Shown: piece after piece, positions 1 through 8,715 of the stretch
Layout: each line of letters opens with the position of its first letter
Numbering within the stretch: position 1 is the stretch's first letter
Assembly: GCA_902500695.1 (NCBI GenBank)
Contig: CABVRQ010000065.1
Location: forward strand, 1 to 22,025
Length of the DNA: 22,025 nucleotides
From: an uncultured Nitrospira sp.
GTDB taxonomy: Bacteria; Nitrospirota; Nitrospiria; Nitrospirales; UBA8639
Reading direction: 5' to 3'
Made by a program: the position numbers and the translations under genes
Notes under the pieces: model-generated
The model's input: the letters and a program-made list of their open reading frames with translations, nothing else
Told to the model about the DNA's origin: nothing
The model's database searches: none

Positions 1-169
1 AGCATAGAGAGGGCTCATGTCGCCCTCGCGAAATAGTCTCTGTGACCACCATTGATTGGTGTAGGGAATGCGGGGAAAAAGCACAGGTGAAAGGGGTTTG
101 AGTCAGCTGGTGTCCATTTTCCTAAAGCGCATGGGTTTCTGTTCGGAGTTTCTTGGATAAAGGTTTTTG

Positions 170-1093
170 ATGATGCGACCTCTCCTTTCTATTGTTGTTC
201 CAATTTACAACGAAGAGGAATGTGTCCATCCCCTTTATGAGGCCATTCGAACGGCCTGTGAGAGGAATGGGCAATCATATGAAATCGTGTTTGCGGATGA
301 TGGAAGCAAAGACCGGACCTATGAGTTACTTGAAGACATTCATCGAAAGAATTCTGAAGTCACCGTGATTCGTTTACGAAAGAATTTTGGACAAACCGCA
401 GCGATGGCTGCCGGGTTCAGAGCGGCTCGGGGGCACGTTATTATCAGTATGGATGGGGATCTGCAAAATGATCCCAGTGATATTCCGCAACTGTTGGCCA
501 AAATAGCAGAAGGATATGATGTGGTCTGTGGATGGAGGAAGGAACGGAAGGATAAATTTCTCTCCCGACGGTTCCCTTCCCTGATTGCCAACTGGCTTAT
601 CGGAAAAATCACCGGAGTCGCTATTCATGATAATGGATGTTCACTGAAAGCCTATCGAGCCTCAATTATTAAACGCGTGGCTCTTTATTCAGAACTGCAT
701 CGGTTTATTCCGGCGATGGCAACTTTGTCCGGGGCGAGAATCACCGAATTGGTCGTCACTCACCATCCACGAATATTCGGAAAAAGCAAATACGGAATTT
801 CAAGAGCGTGGCGGGTGTTTTTGGATTTGTTCTTAGTGAAAATGGTGACCGGTTTTGCAGCCAGACCGGCATTGTGGTTTGCCATACTCGCCATTCCTGG
901 AGCCTTGTTGGCGGTCCTGAGCTTCGTCGGCATGGTTTTTTCAGAGACCATTGGCATTGTATTTCCTGCGACGACTTTTTTGTTATGCGCACTGACAGGG
1001 CATCTGCTGACCATGGGAATGCTTGGGGAAATGATCCTCTATTCCGGGGATTTTCGTCCCGATCAGATGATCTGGAGAGTCCAGACTAAATGA
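170..1093 (+). CDS. GT2 family glycosyltransferase, polyprenyl-phosphate sugar transferase type (DPM1/GtrB/ArnC-like)
   Basis: Likely moves a sugar from a nucleotide sugar to a polyprenyl phosphate at the cytoplasmic membrane face. The GT-A core shows the nucleotide-binding DDGS (Asp43-Asp44) and the metal-binding DGDLQNDP motif (Asp95, Asp97), followed by a G-x-SKYG region. Two hydrophobic segments close the protein (about residues 230-290), the usual GtrB/ArnC layout; about 307 residues is normal for the family. A TTG at 167 is in frame, but ATG at 170 (or 173) follows an AAGG-type ribosome site at a better distance. The next gene is a paralogue that lacks these acidic motifs, and a GT39-like transferase that could use the lipid-linked sugar follows. 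The donor sugar cannot be told from sequence. The family is certain; the acceptor is inferred. Confidence 0.92.
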   Translation: MMRPLLSIVVPIYNEEECVHPLYEAIRTACERNGQSYEIVFADDGSKDRTYELLEDIHRKNSEVTVIRLRKNFGQTAAMAAGFRAARGHVIISMDGDLQNDPSDIPQLLAKIAEGYDVVCGWRKERKDKFLSRRFPSLIANWLIGKITGVAIHDNGCSLKAYRASIIKRVALYSELHRFIPAMATLSGARITELVVTHHPRIFGKSKYGISRAWRVFLDLFLVKMVTGFAARPALWFAILAIPGALLAVLSFVGMVFSETIGIVFPATTFLLCALTGHLLTMGMLGEMILYSGDFRPDQMIWRVQTK

Positions 1094-1317
1094 TTCTTGG
1101 GTCCGGTCTCCATCGTCGACAAGGGAGTAACCTTAATAGGGTTGGAATGATGTATCAACCGCCTCACGCATATGCCCTCCCGGGGGTTGGCTTCCATCGG
1201 GTTGCCAGTCTTATTGAAGGTCAGTGCCCATTCCAAATTCACCGTGTCCGCACCAGCGTTCTCTTTGTCATTTCTTGTGCTATGCCATGTTTAACTTTAA
1301 AAGGCGAATTCTCATGA
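1090..1317 (+). CDS. possible small ORF (75 aa) coupled at both ends; doubtful
   Basis: The 220-base gap between the two GT2 genes is spanned by an open frame whose ATG overlaps the TGA of the upstream gene (ATGA at 1090-1093) and whose TGA overlaps the likely ATG of the downstream gene (ATGA at 1314-1317). That is the layout of a translationally coupled gene. Against it, the 75-residue product has no recognisable domain, signal peptide or membrane segment. It is rich in scattered His, Cys and Pro, as expected of a chance frame, and the GGAG upstream sits about 12 bases from the start. I cannot assign a function. It may be only spacer. Confidence 0.18.
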   Translation: MILGSGLHRRQGSNLNRVGMMYQPPHAYALPGVGFHRVASLIEGQCPFQIHRVRTSVLFVISCAMPCLTLKGEFS

Positions 1318-2303
1318 CTGTCCATTCCGTCGGTCCAGAATCTGTTTCTTCAGATCCAATGCCGGTTGCGGTCTCTGTTGTCGTCCCGGTTACAGAACGA
1401 TGTGATGCCCTTGATGAGATTTATCGTGTGCATGCGGACATCTTACGTCGTATGGTTCCCTCATTTGAATTTATTTTCGTCCTGGACGAAGGGTTTGAAC
1501 AACCTGCCGAATCTCTCAACGCCCTGATAGCCAAGGGTGAGCCGATTCGAATCGTTCCGCTTCAGCGGCATTTTGGAGAAGCGACTGTTTTGATGGTGGG
1601 GTTTCAGGAGGCCAAGGCTGAGGTCATTCTGACGTTACCAGCCTATTTTCAAACACTGCCTGAAGGCCTGCACACGGTGATGGATTCCCTCAAGGAGGGA
1701 TATGATTTGGTGGCGACCCGCCGATATCCGCGAAAAGATCCCTGGATCAATCGTCTGCAAAATCGTCTCTTCCACAGTGCTCTGGGATTACTGACTGGCG
1801 TGGAGTTTCATGATATGAGCTGTAGCCTTCGTGGCATTCGAAGGCCTGTGGTGCGAGAAGTCAATCTCTATGGAGATCTTCATCGGTTTCTTCCCTTGCT
1901 CGCCTATCAACGGGGGTTCCGGGTGGTGGAGCGAGATGTCGCCCAGCATCCAGCCGATTGTCACTCCCGAATGCTTGGCCCCGGCGTATACCTTCGCCGC
2001 TTTCTGGATATCATTACGGTTGCTTTCCTCTTTAAATTCACAAAAAAACCATTGCGATTTTTTGGGCTGATCGGAGCGGGATTGTTTTCAGGTGGCCTGG
2101 TCATTTCTATGGTTTTGGCTATGCAAAAACTCTTTGGACTCACAGGATTGACCGATCGGCCTCTGTTAATCCTGGGGGCCTTGTTGATGGTCCTCGGTGT
2201 TCAAACTGCATCGGTCGGACTGTTGGGTGAGATGATTGTGTTCACACATGCCAGAAAAATGAAGGACTACACCATCAAAGATCTCTTAAAAGCTAGAACG
2301 TAA
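1314..2303 (+). CDS. degenerate GT2 paralogue lacking the catalytic acidic motifs
   Basis: About 329 residues that align end to end with the gene just upstream: VVVP near residue 22, EGYDLVATRR, a TGVEFHDMSCSLRGIRR segment matching TGVAIHDNGCSLKAYRA, GDLHRFLP, and a C-terminal membrane pair ending in GLLGEMI. The catalytic elements are replaced. The DDGS equivalent reads LDEG (57-60). The DGDLQNDP metal site reads LPAYFQTLP (108-116) with no acidic residue. The G-x-SKYG loop is also lost. It is therefore probably inactive as a classical GT2 and may act as a partner, scaffold or regulator of the intact enzyme (inference). A GTG at 1224 and an ATG at 1287 are in frame upstream, but ATG 1314 has AAGGCG about 8 bases before it and begins where homology begins. 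The frame is intact, so it is not a simple pseudogene. Confidence 0.85.
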   Translation: MTVHSVGPESVSSDPMPVAVSVVVPVTERCDALDEIYRVHADILRRMVPSFEFIFVLDEGFEQPAESLNALIAKGEPIRIVPLQRHFGEATVLMVGFQEAKAEVILTLPAYFQTLPEGLHTVMDSLKEGYDLVATRRYPRKDPWINRLQNRLFHSALGLLTGVEFHDMSCSLRGIRRPVVREVNLYGDLHRFLPLLAYQRGFRVVERDVAQHPADCHSRMLGPGVYLRRFLDIITVAFLFKFTKKPLRFFGLIGAGLFSGGLVISMVLAMQKLFGLTGLTDRPLLILGALLMVLGVQTASVGLLGEMIVFTHARKMKDYTIKDLLKART

Positions 2304-2381
2304 GTATGGTGGAAAACAATCGATAAAGAATCGGCAAAACCGAAATACGTACGTCCCTCCTTTTTCACGACCAGCTGGTTT

Positions 2382-4412
2382 ATGAGTATCCCACTCGCTC
2401 CATTCCGAAAGGTCTTCCATTCCAAAAGTGAATATTGGTGCGCCCTTCTGGCTCTTGGGGCGATTGTGATCGGAGCTCTAGCCAGGTTTAGTGAATTAGG
2501 CGCCTGGTGCTTGGCGGTGGATGAATTTTATATCGCCAAGTCCGTTGAACTGATTCAGCAAAAGGGGATCCCGGTCTATCCTGATGGTGGCATGTATTGG
2601 AGAGGGCTGTTCTTCCAGTACGTCGAAGCCGGCAGTGTCGGCCTATTCGGGATGAATGAATATGCGCTTCGACTGCCGGCGGTCCTGTTTAATCTGTTCA
2701 CGATCCCGCCTCTTTATTTGCTGAGTAGGAAAAGAATTGGAAATTCTGGTGCATTTCTCCTGGTTGCCTTTTTTTGTGTATCCATTTGGGAAATCGAATT
2801 TGCTCGATTTGCCCGTATGTATTCGATGTTTCAATGTGCATTTCTTTGGTTTTTATATTTTTTTTATGAAGGATTCTTTCTTGGAAGAACGCGCGCCATT
2901 TTATGGTCATATGCCATTGCTTCCATCAGCATTGTCATCTATGAAGGTTCGATTTTCATGGCGTGTTTACTGTTCTTGCCTCTCTTCCTTCGAGGAGTAA
3001 GCCTGGCGAAACAGGTACAGTATGGGATTTCGGCCGGGGCAATTCTTCTGTTGAATGTTCTAGTTCCGAAGGTATGGTCTCGCCTTTTCCCTGGAGATTC
3101 GGGAAATGAGTACCCACAAGGATTCGTTCTCCCCCAGGAGGGTGGAGGCATTCTGCTTCTCCCAGATCTTTCCTTGTGGAAGTCTGTCTTCATGCGCGGA
3201 GATCTTTGGGGTGCAGGGTATTTTCTGCTTGTCCTTATAGGAATAAGTCTCGCCTATATGGTGATGAAATCGTCCTTATTGGATTGGCGGCAAAAAATCA
3301 TAGGCTTGGTTATCCTCGCCGCCGGCCTGTCTCAGTTGTTTGGGATCGTGGTGGCTCTCCTGCTTGTCTCCTATTTCACTCAACACGTTGATCCAAAGTT
3401 GGTCGTTCGTAAGTCAATCGAAATGAACATTGCCGTATTCCTGATTGCCTGCCTTGGATTCTGGCTTACAGTGGGGTTACTTACAGCTACCGGGCATTTT
3501 GGGATACAGGGGGCCGAAAGTCTGTCCCTGCATAAGATGTTGGCTATTGTCTTTCATTACCCGAGAGTGATGGAAGAATTTGGTTTTCTCTGGCTGGTTG
3601 TCATGCCCTACGTCATGATGCTGTCATGTCTTTTTGGGTTGATGGTGCTGTGGGGGTCCAGAAATTCCCGTCACTTCCTGACCGATCACTTCCTCCTCCT
3701 TGTGTTGGCCAGTTGTATCCTCATCCTGGGAGTGATCAATACGTTGTATAACTCAACAAGATATTCCTTCTTCCTGTATCCCTTGGTTCTTCTTCTTTGG
3801 TTTGAAGGGGCGCTGGCTTTGAAATCATGGCTTGACTCGAATTGGGCTCCCAATGTCATGTTAGGAAGAGTTTCAAAGTGTGCGGTGGTCCTCTTGCCAT
3901 TTGGACTGTTGCTCGGGTCGGAAGATTTCTCTTTTGCCCATCTCCTGAATATCGGAAAACCGGAGGTGAACTTCCGGATGAACGTTTCCGAGGAGGTTGG
4001 GATTCACTACTATCAGCGAGCGGATGTACGAAGTCCTGCCGAATATATTAATGACGATTGGGAGCCTGGCGATCTGATTCTCAATGCCGTCCCTTCTTCC
4101 TCATTCTATCTCACCCATGAGCATTACATCTTTTATGATGATCAGTCTTCCCTCTTTAGGGAGAATTCGCAAAACGGAGGAACGACAGACCGTTGGGGAA
4201 ACTTGATTCTGCATAATAAGGACACCATACAAAAGGCAGTGCAGGGGAGGGATGGTGACGTGTGGATCCTGACAAATCCAAGATACCAGACGGTGTTGTT
4301 TGAATGGGTCAAAGAGGCATTAGGGGAAAATTTCGCGGGCACTCATCGTGCAAATCCGGGTAGAGATAAGAGAATGCAGGTCATCAAAGTCAGGCGTAAT
4401 CCGCCCGAATGA
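2382..4412 (+). CDS. GT39/ArnT-like multi-membrane-spanning glycosyltransferase
   Basis: Probable GT-C transferase of the PMT/ArnT type, moving a sugar from a polyprenyl-phosphate donor to a glycan, lipid or protein on the periplasmic side. The first hydrophobic segment (about 18-38) is followed by a loop with the acidic pair Asp47-Glu48, the expected catalytic position, then by the family-like stretch EYALRLPAVLFNL. Many further hydrophobic segments run to about residue 520, and a soluble C-terminal tail of about 150 residues follows. The length of 676 is somewhat above ArnT. No strong ribosome site precedes ATG 2382. The gene ends in an ATGA overlap with the next. Its place beside two DPM1/GtrB-like genes supports a donor-synthase/GT-C pairing. 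The sugar and acceptor are unknown. Confidence 0.82.
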   Translation: MSIPLAPFRKVFHSKSEYWCALLALGAIVIGALARFSELGAWCLAVDEFYIAKSVELIQQKGIPVYPDGGMYWRGLFFQYVEAGSVGLFGMNEYALRLPAVLFNLFTIPPLYLLSRKRIGNSGAFLLVAFFCVSIWEIEFARFARMYSMFQCAFLWFLYFFYEGFFLGRTRAILWSYAIASISIVIYEGSIFMACLLFLPLFLRGVSLAKQVQYGISAGAILLLNVLVPKVWSRLFPGDSGNEYPQGFVLPQEGGGILLLPDLSLWKSVFMRGDLWGAGYFLLVLIGISLAYMVMKSSLLDWRQKIIGLVILAAGLSQLFGIVVALLLVSYFTQHVDPKLVVRKSIEMNIAVFLIACLGFWLTVGLLTATGHFGIQGAESLSLHKMLAIVFHYPRVMEEFGFLWLVVMPYVMMLSCLFGLMVLWGSRNSRHFLTDHFLLLVLASCILILGVINTLYNSTRYSFFLYPLVLLLWFEGALALKSWLDSNWAPNVMLGRVSKCAVVLLPFGLLLGSEDFSFAHLLNIGKPEVNFRMNVSEEVGIHYYQRADVRSPAEYINDDWEPGDLILNAVPSSSFYLTHEHYIFYDDQSSLFRENSQNGGTTDRWGNLILHNKDTIQKAVQGRDGDVWILTNPRYQTVLFEWVKEALGENFAGTHRANPGRDKRMQVIKVRRNPPE

Positions 4413-5389
4413 TGAGCCATAATTTGAATACCACTCCCTACATCAGTGAAAGGCTCCCTTTGGTGTCGATTGTTGTCCCTGTATTTAACGCGGAAAAATT
4501 TTTACGTGAGACTCTTGAGTCGATCCTATGTCAAACCTATAGGCCCATCGAAATTATTACCGTGGACGATGGATCTACGGATTCTTCCCCGGAAATTTTG
4601 AGGGAATATGCAGATCGGATCCACTGCATACATCAGGAGAACCAGGGGGTAGGCGTTGCCCGGAATGTGGGAGTTGGACACAGTGTGGGATCGTACATTG
4701 CCTTTTGCGATGCTGACGATATTTGGTTTCCAGGGAAACTTAATTCGCAAATGGAAATTGTTAATCGACATTCTTGCATCGGGGTGGTGGGTGGGTTCAT
4801 GGAGAATATCGATGAACTGGGTAGAACGCTCAAGTCATGCCACAGGGCATTGAAACTGTATGACAAGCCCATGAACCTTCAGCAGGCTCTCCTGATGGAA
4901 GGCAATCTGATCTGTCTGTCGACTGCTCTGATCAGAAAAGATGTGTTTTCGAGCATCGGGGGATTCCAAGCAGGACGACACGATATCAAAGCGGAAGACT
5001 TTGATTTGTGGATCCGGTTGTCGGGAAAGACTCAATTTTACCTTTCTTCCGAATACATGGGGCAGTATCGGATCCTCAAAAAGTCGAGGAGTCATGGAAG
5101 TCTTCGGAAGGAATATGGCGCACAATTTCAATTATTGCGCATGTACCGGAGTGAGTATACTTCTGAAAATTACAACATACGTAAGGCGAAGATCTATGCT
5201 GAATGGGCCGAAAGTAGTTTTGTTGAAGGAGAAAAGCATGCCTGGAAGTTGCAAGCCAAGGCTATGAAATTGCATCAAGCCAACCTCTCCTACCAAGTCC
5301 AGTTTGCCCGGGGATTGGTTAAACACTTGGTTAAAAGGCTTCTTTGCCTTCTTCAAGGGAATACCGGTTTTCGCAAGGATATCGAGTGA
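4409..5389 (+). CDS. GT2 family glycosyltransferase (soluble, GT-A fold)
   Basis: Cytoplasmic transferase adding one sugar to the growing lipid-linked unit. The N-terminal GT-A domain has SIVVPVFNAEKFL, VDDGSTDSS, the acceptor-side ENQGVGVARN segment, and the DxD site in CDADD (Asp101-Asp103). A later EDFDLWIRL matches the ED/DxxLW region that carries the catalytic base in this family. There are no membrane segments. The length of 326 is typical. The start is ATG 4409 overlapping the preceding TGA; a second ATG follows directly at 4412. The end overlaps the next gene as TGATG. Donor and linkage cannot be predicted. Confidence 0.92.
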   Translation: MMSHNLNTTPYISERLPLVSIVVPVFNAEKFLRETLESILCQTYRPIEIITVDDGSTDSSPEILREYADRIHCIHQENQGVGVARNVGVGHSVGSYIAFCDADDIWFPGKLNSQMEIVNRHSCIGVVGGFMENIDELGRTLKSCHRALKLYDKPMNLQQALLMEGNLICLSTALIRKDVFSSIGGFQAGRHDIKAEDFDLWIRLSGKTQFYLSSEYMGQYRILKKSRSHGSLRKEYGAQFQLLRMYRSEYTSENYNIRKAKIYAEWAESSFVEGEKHAWKLQAKAMKLHQANLSYQVQFARGLVKHLVKRLLCLLQGNTGFRKDIE

Positions 5390-7107
5390 TGCTCTCGACG
5401 ATACCTGAACGTCTGGCCGAATTAGTCGAAGAGCATGGTTGGCTGGACGGTGTCGGAAAGATCCTGAACGAATTGGACTCCAATGAGAGAAATGACCTCT
5501 TTTGGGAAATGCATCTGGGTTCGCAGTCAGCTTGGATGTTATGGGTGGGGCGAACAAGCCAAGATATGGTTTTAAATCTTGATGCAGGGTTGGGAACCAC
5601 AACCGTTGCCCTCTCTTATTTATTTTCCAATGTGACGGGAGTGTTTCGTGACGAGCCCAGTAGTAGGTGCGCTATGGCTCGCGCCCGGCAGGAGGGCCGG
5701 AAGATTGAAACGATTCCCATTGCCGGCCTTAACAAGCCACTTCCTTTTCAAGATGGTCTCTTCGATGTCATTTGTCTTTCCAACGCGCAGGTTTGGTTGG
5801 AAGCCGGTGGAGGCACTGTATCCAAGGGTAGGGAAGACATTTCCAAACTCTTCAACCTATTAACCCCTGGGGGGATGATCTATTTGGGCATGAGGGAAGG
5901 GCCATTATTCCCATGGATTGGCCATGATTCTCCCAGGTTATTCCAACCGGGACTTGGATCTGCATTGGAGAGGAATTCAAGCAGAGTACTCAGCAGACTC
6001 ACCTTTTATCCGACTTCCGGTCCTGTTGAAGCGGTGTTTCAGGAACGAAACAAAAAGTCGTGGATTTCCAGATGTCGGTCCACATTAAAAAAAGTGGTGA
6101 AAGGGGAGTCATACGGTTTGATTGTAGGGAAGTCCTGCCCGGATCGGTCTTCAGGCGTGATCGGGGATATTTTGAATCACCAGGAGGGGGAACGATCGGA
6201 TCGATCAGATATTGAAGTATATGTGGGAACGGCAAATGCCCTAGTTGGGAAACTTCCAGATCGGATTGTCCGATTTCCTTTAGGCGGCGAGCCATTGATT
6301 CGATGTCGAAATAATTATGAAACGTTGCAATCCTTACAGGGTAACAGTCCTGTGGCTATTCCCGCTCCCTACGATCTCGGGAATTTTGGTGATCTGAGGT
6401 ATTTCGCAGAATCCAAGCTGCCCGGGGTTGAACCAACAGGGGAACGGAAATGGGCTTGGAAAACCGACATGATCACGGCCCAGGCTTTTCGATACCTTTT
6501 GCAACTTCATAAGGCAACAGCACAGAAGGTGATTCTTGATGGCATTCTCTTTGAAAGCCTTGTGGGTGCTTCCCTAGCTCATTTAATGCGGTATTGCAAA
6601 GGAACCGATAAAGCTATCGTGACTGATATTGAAGTCCTATTGAAAGAACGGTTGATGGGAAAGACCGTGGTTCTTGTACGGACTCACGGGGACTTTAAGC
6701 GCACGAATTTACTTGTCCAGGAATCCGGAGAGGTTGTGGGTTTGATCGATTGGGACCTGTCACGGGGAAAAGGTTTTCCCTTGATGGATTTACTATGGTA
6801 CTTGAGTTACGAAGTCTATTTGAATCAGGGAATCCCCTTTTATCAAGCCATTGTGAGGATGGCTTTTGAGGAAGATCTCTTGATGAATGATTGTGTGCAA
6901 ACGTATTGGCAGGAACTCTGCTTAGGACCTATCGGACAGCAGAAGTTGTTTGCGGCCATTCTGCTTCTCTACCAATTTCATGAGCATTCGGACCATTGGC
7001 ATAAATCAGATGAAGAGTGGTTCTCTCATATCATGATGCCAATCCTGCGTGCTGCTTTCGAGAATGCATTGGGTGCTGTTGCCGAGCCAAGCCATTCTGT
7101 CTCATAA
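5389..7107 (+). CDS. methyltransferase-phosphotransferase (APH-like kinase) fusion protein
   Basis: Two-domain protein of about 572 residues. The N-terminal half looks like a class I SAM methyltransferase: LNLDAGLGTTT (Asp65-Ala-Gly67-Leu-Gly69) is motif I, slightly off the usual D-x-G-x-G. FDVICLSN (from 125) and LLTPGG are the later core strands. The C-terminal half is an aminoglycoside-phosphotransferase/choline-kinase-type domain. Its N-lobe begins near IVRFPLG, the catalytic loop is HGDFKRTN (His433, Asp435, Asn440), and the metal-binding aspartate is in LIDWD (Asp454). All kinase hallmarks are present. No signal peptide or membrane segment is seen. ATG 5389 overlaps the upstream stop; an in-frame TTG at 5344 inside the previous gene is less likely. 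In a glycan locus it may phosphorylate and methylate a sugar. WbdD, an O-antigen chain terminator, joins the same two activities, though with a different kinase type. The role is inferred. Confidence 0.82.
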   Translation: MLSTIPERLAELVEEHGWLDGVGKILNELDSNERNDLFWEMHLGSQSAWMLWVGRTSQDMVLNLDAGLGTTTVALSYLFSNVTGVFRDEPSSRCAMARARQEGRKIETIPIAGLNKPLPFQDGLFDVICLSNAQVWLEAGGGTVSKGREDISKLFNLLTPGGMIYLGMREGPLFPWIGHDSPRLFQPGLGSALERNSSRVLSRLTFYPTSGPVEAVFQERNKKSWISRCRSTLKKVVKGESYGLIVGKSCPDRSSGVIGDILNHQEGERSDRSDIEVYVGTANALVGKLPDRIVRFPLGGEPLIRCRNNYETLQSLQGNSPVAIPAPYDLGNFGDLRYFAESKLPGVEPTGERKWAWKTDMITAQAFRYLLQLHKATAQKVILDGILFESLVGASLAHLMRYCKGTDKAIVTDIEVLLKERLMGKTVVLVRTHGDFKRTNLLVQESGEVVGLIDWDLSRGKGFPLMDLLWYLSYEVYLNQGIPFYQAIVRMAFEEDLLMNDCVQTYWQELCLGPIGQQKLFAAILLLYQFHEHSDHWHKSDEEWFSHIMMPILRAAFENALGAVAEPSHSVS

Positions 7108-7179
7108 CAATTCGATTGGATATTCGGCAATAAACAGTCCGCCGGCTCTGGTTGATGTTCTTTCCTTTTTTATGGACTA

Positions 7180-8661
7180 ATGAATATGCAGTCAGACATG
7201 AAGCGTTTATTCAAGCATTCTTCCATTTATGCCCTTGGGGGAATTGTCAATCGCGCTGGAGCGTTTCTTCTTCTTCCGCTCTACACCAGTTATTTGACTC
7301 CGTCAGAATATGGAACACTGGAGTTAGTCTATGGGGTCACTGCGCTCGTGTCTTCTTTGCTGGGTGTCGGATTAGCCCATGCCACCCTTCGGTTTTACTT
7401 TGAATTCCAGGAAGAATTAGAACGAAAACATTTGGTGAGTACCACATTGGTCGGTGCTGGTGTTTTTGCCTGCGGTGGGGTAGCCTTGTTGTGGTTGACG
7501 ACACCGATCTTGTCCAGGGTCTTATTGGGATCAGCCCAAGAAGCCAGCCTCCTGCAACTTGGGCTTTTGATTCTTATCCTACAATTGTCTACGGAAATCG
7601 GGCTCGCGTACTTTCGGGCGAGGGAGTATTCCACCCGGTTTGTCGTGGCTTCTTTTCTGCGATTACTGTTACAGGTCGGTTGCAATTATTACACGGTGGC
7701 TATTCTTGGATGGGGAGTGTGGGGGATTCTTCTGGGTAATCTCATGAGTGTGGGCATATCGTGGGTCTATGTTGTTGGCACCACGGTATATGAATGTGGC
7801 TTACAGTTCCACCAAACGAAGTTTCGTCAGGTACTCGCCTATAGTTTTCCCTTTCTCTTAAGCACCATCGTTGGTGTGGCCGTTCTGTATTCAGATCGGT
7901 TTCTTCTCAAGGCTTTGTATGGACTTGAAGCGGTCGGGATCTATGCCTTGGCCTTAAAGTTCGTGGAATTGGGCAATGTGTTGGTTCTCGAGCCGTTTAA
8001 AAACAGTTACGGATCTTTCCGCTTTTCGATTATGAACAATGAGAATGTCAAAGAGTTGCAAGCCAAAATTGTTATTTATATGGCTGCAGTGGTTGGCCTA
8101 TTGGCACTGGGGATCTCAGCCTTTTCGCCGGCCGTTCTGCGGATGTTGACGACTTCAGAATATTGGCCGGCGGAACACCTTATCCCGATTCTGGCGGCGG
8201 GTCTTTTGGTGTCAAGCTTGGGCTATCCCTTTCAGACCGGCATTTTGTATATGAAAAAGACCAAATACTTGTTTTATGTGACCGTGATGGCCGGCGTGGT
8301 AAAAATCATCTTAAGTATTGCCTTGATCCCTCGTCTGGGGGCAATGGGAGCCGGTCTTGCGTTTCTTTTGGCGGAATTCGTGAGTGTGAGTTTTATGCTG
8401 TTTTATTCGCAACAGCTTTTTCCTATTCAATATGATTATCGAGCTCTGGGGAAAATTGGAGGGATTTGTGCCCTCCTTTTGGGATTAAATTGGGTAATGC
8501 TGTTTATGGGATACGGCGGATTCCTGGGAGCTGGCGTGGCCATTGTGAGTTGCTACCCCTTTCTCCTCTTAAGTGCTGGCTGTTTGAATTGGTCAGAAGT
8601 TGAGGCGGGGTGGGATTTCGCTACCCATGGAATAAAGCGGATGTGGGGAACAGCCCAATAG
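7180..8661 (+). CDS. Wzx-type polysaccharide flippase (MOP superfamily)
   Basis: Polytopic inner-membrane protein of about 493 residues expected to flip the undecaprenyl-linked repeat unit to the periplasm. It opens with the common signature of this family, a basic stretch followed by YALGGIVNRAGAFLLLPLY and then YLTPSEYGTLEL. Twelve to fourteen hydrophobic segments follow, with the central YSDRFLLKALYGLEAVGIYALA motif typical of these transporters. The start is ATG 7180; in-frame ATGs at 7186 and 7198 are possible because the ribosome site is weak. It lies 72 bases after the fusion gene and is probably in the same transcription unit. Its presence points to a Wzx/Wzy-type pathway, as no ABC-transporter gene is in the window. 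Confidence 0.92.
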   Translation: MNMQSDMKRLFKHSSIYALGGIVNRAGAFLLLPLYTSYLTPSEYGTLELVYGVTALVSSLLGVGLAHATLRFYFEFQEELERKHLVSTTLVGAGVFACGGVALLWLTTPILSRVLLGSAQEASLLQLGLLILILQLSTEIGLAYFRAREYSTRFVVASFLRLLLQVGCNYYTVAILGWGVWGILLGNLMSVGISWVYVVGTTVYECGLQFHQTKFRQVLAYSFPFLLSTIVGVAVLYSDRFLLKALYGLEAVGIYALALKFVELGNVLVLEPFKNSYGSFRFSIMNNENVKELQAKIVIYMAAVVGLLALGISAFSPAVLRMLTTSEYWPAEHLIPILAAGLLVSSLGYPFQTGILYMKKTKYLFYVTVMAGVVKIILSIALIPRLGAMGAGLAFLLAEFVSVSFMLFYSQQLFPIQYDYRALGKIGGICALLLGLNWVMLFMGYGGFLGAGVAIVSCYPFLLLSAGCLNWSEVEAGWDFATHGIKRMWGTAQ

Positions 8662-8715
8662 GTTTGCCCCCATGTCGTGAACGTTTTCTTGAATGGGATC
8701 GCAATAAGTAGAGGA

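Noticed and set aside
9..27. Hairpin GAGGGC / GCCCTC at the left edge as a terminator of an upstream gene
   Set aside because: The stem is only 6 bases, with no T tract on either strand and no upstream gene visible; the open triplets at 1-33 are too short to call a gene end.
1191..1215. Sigma-54-like promoter (TGGC and TTGC boxes) before the second GT2 gene
   Set aside because: The spacing between the GG and GC pairs is three bases longer than the -24/-12 consensus allows.
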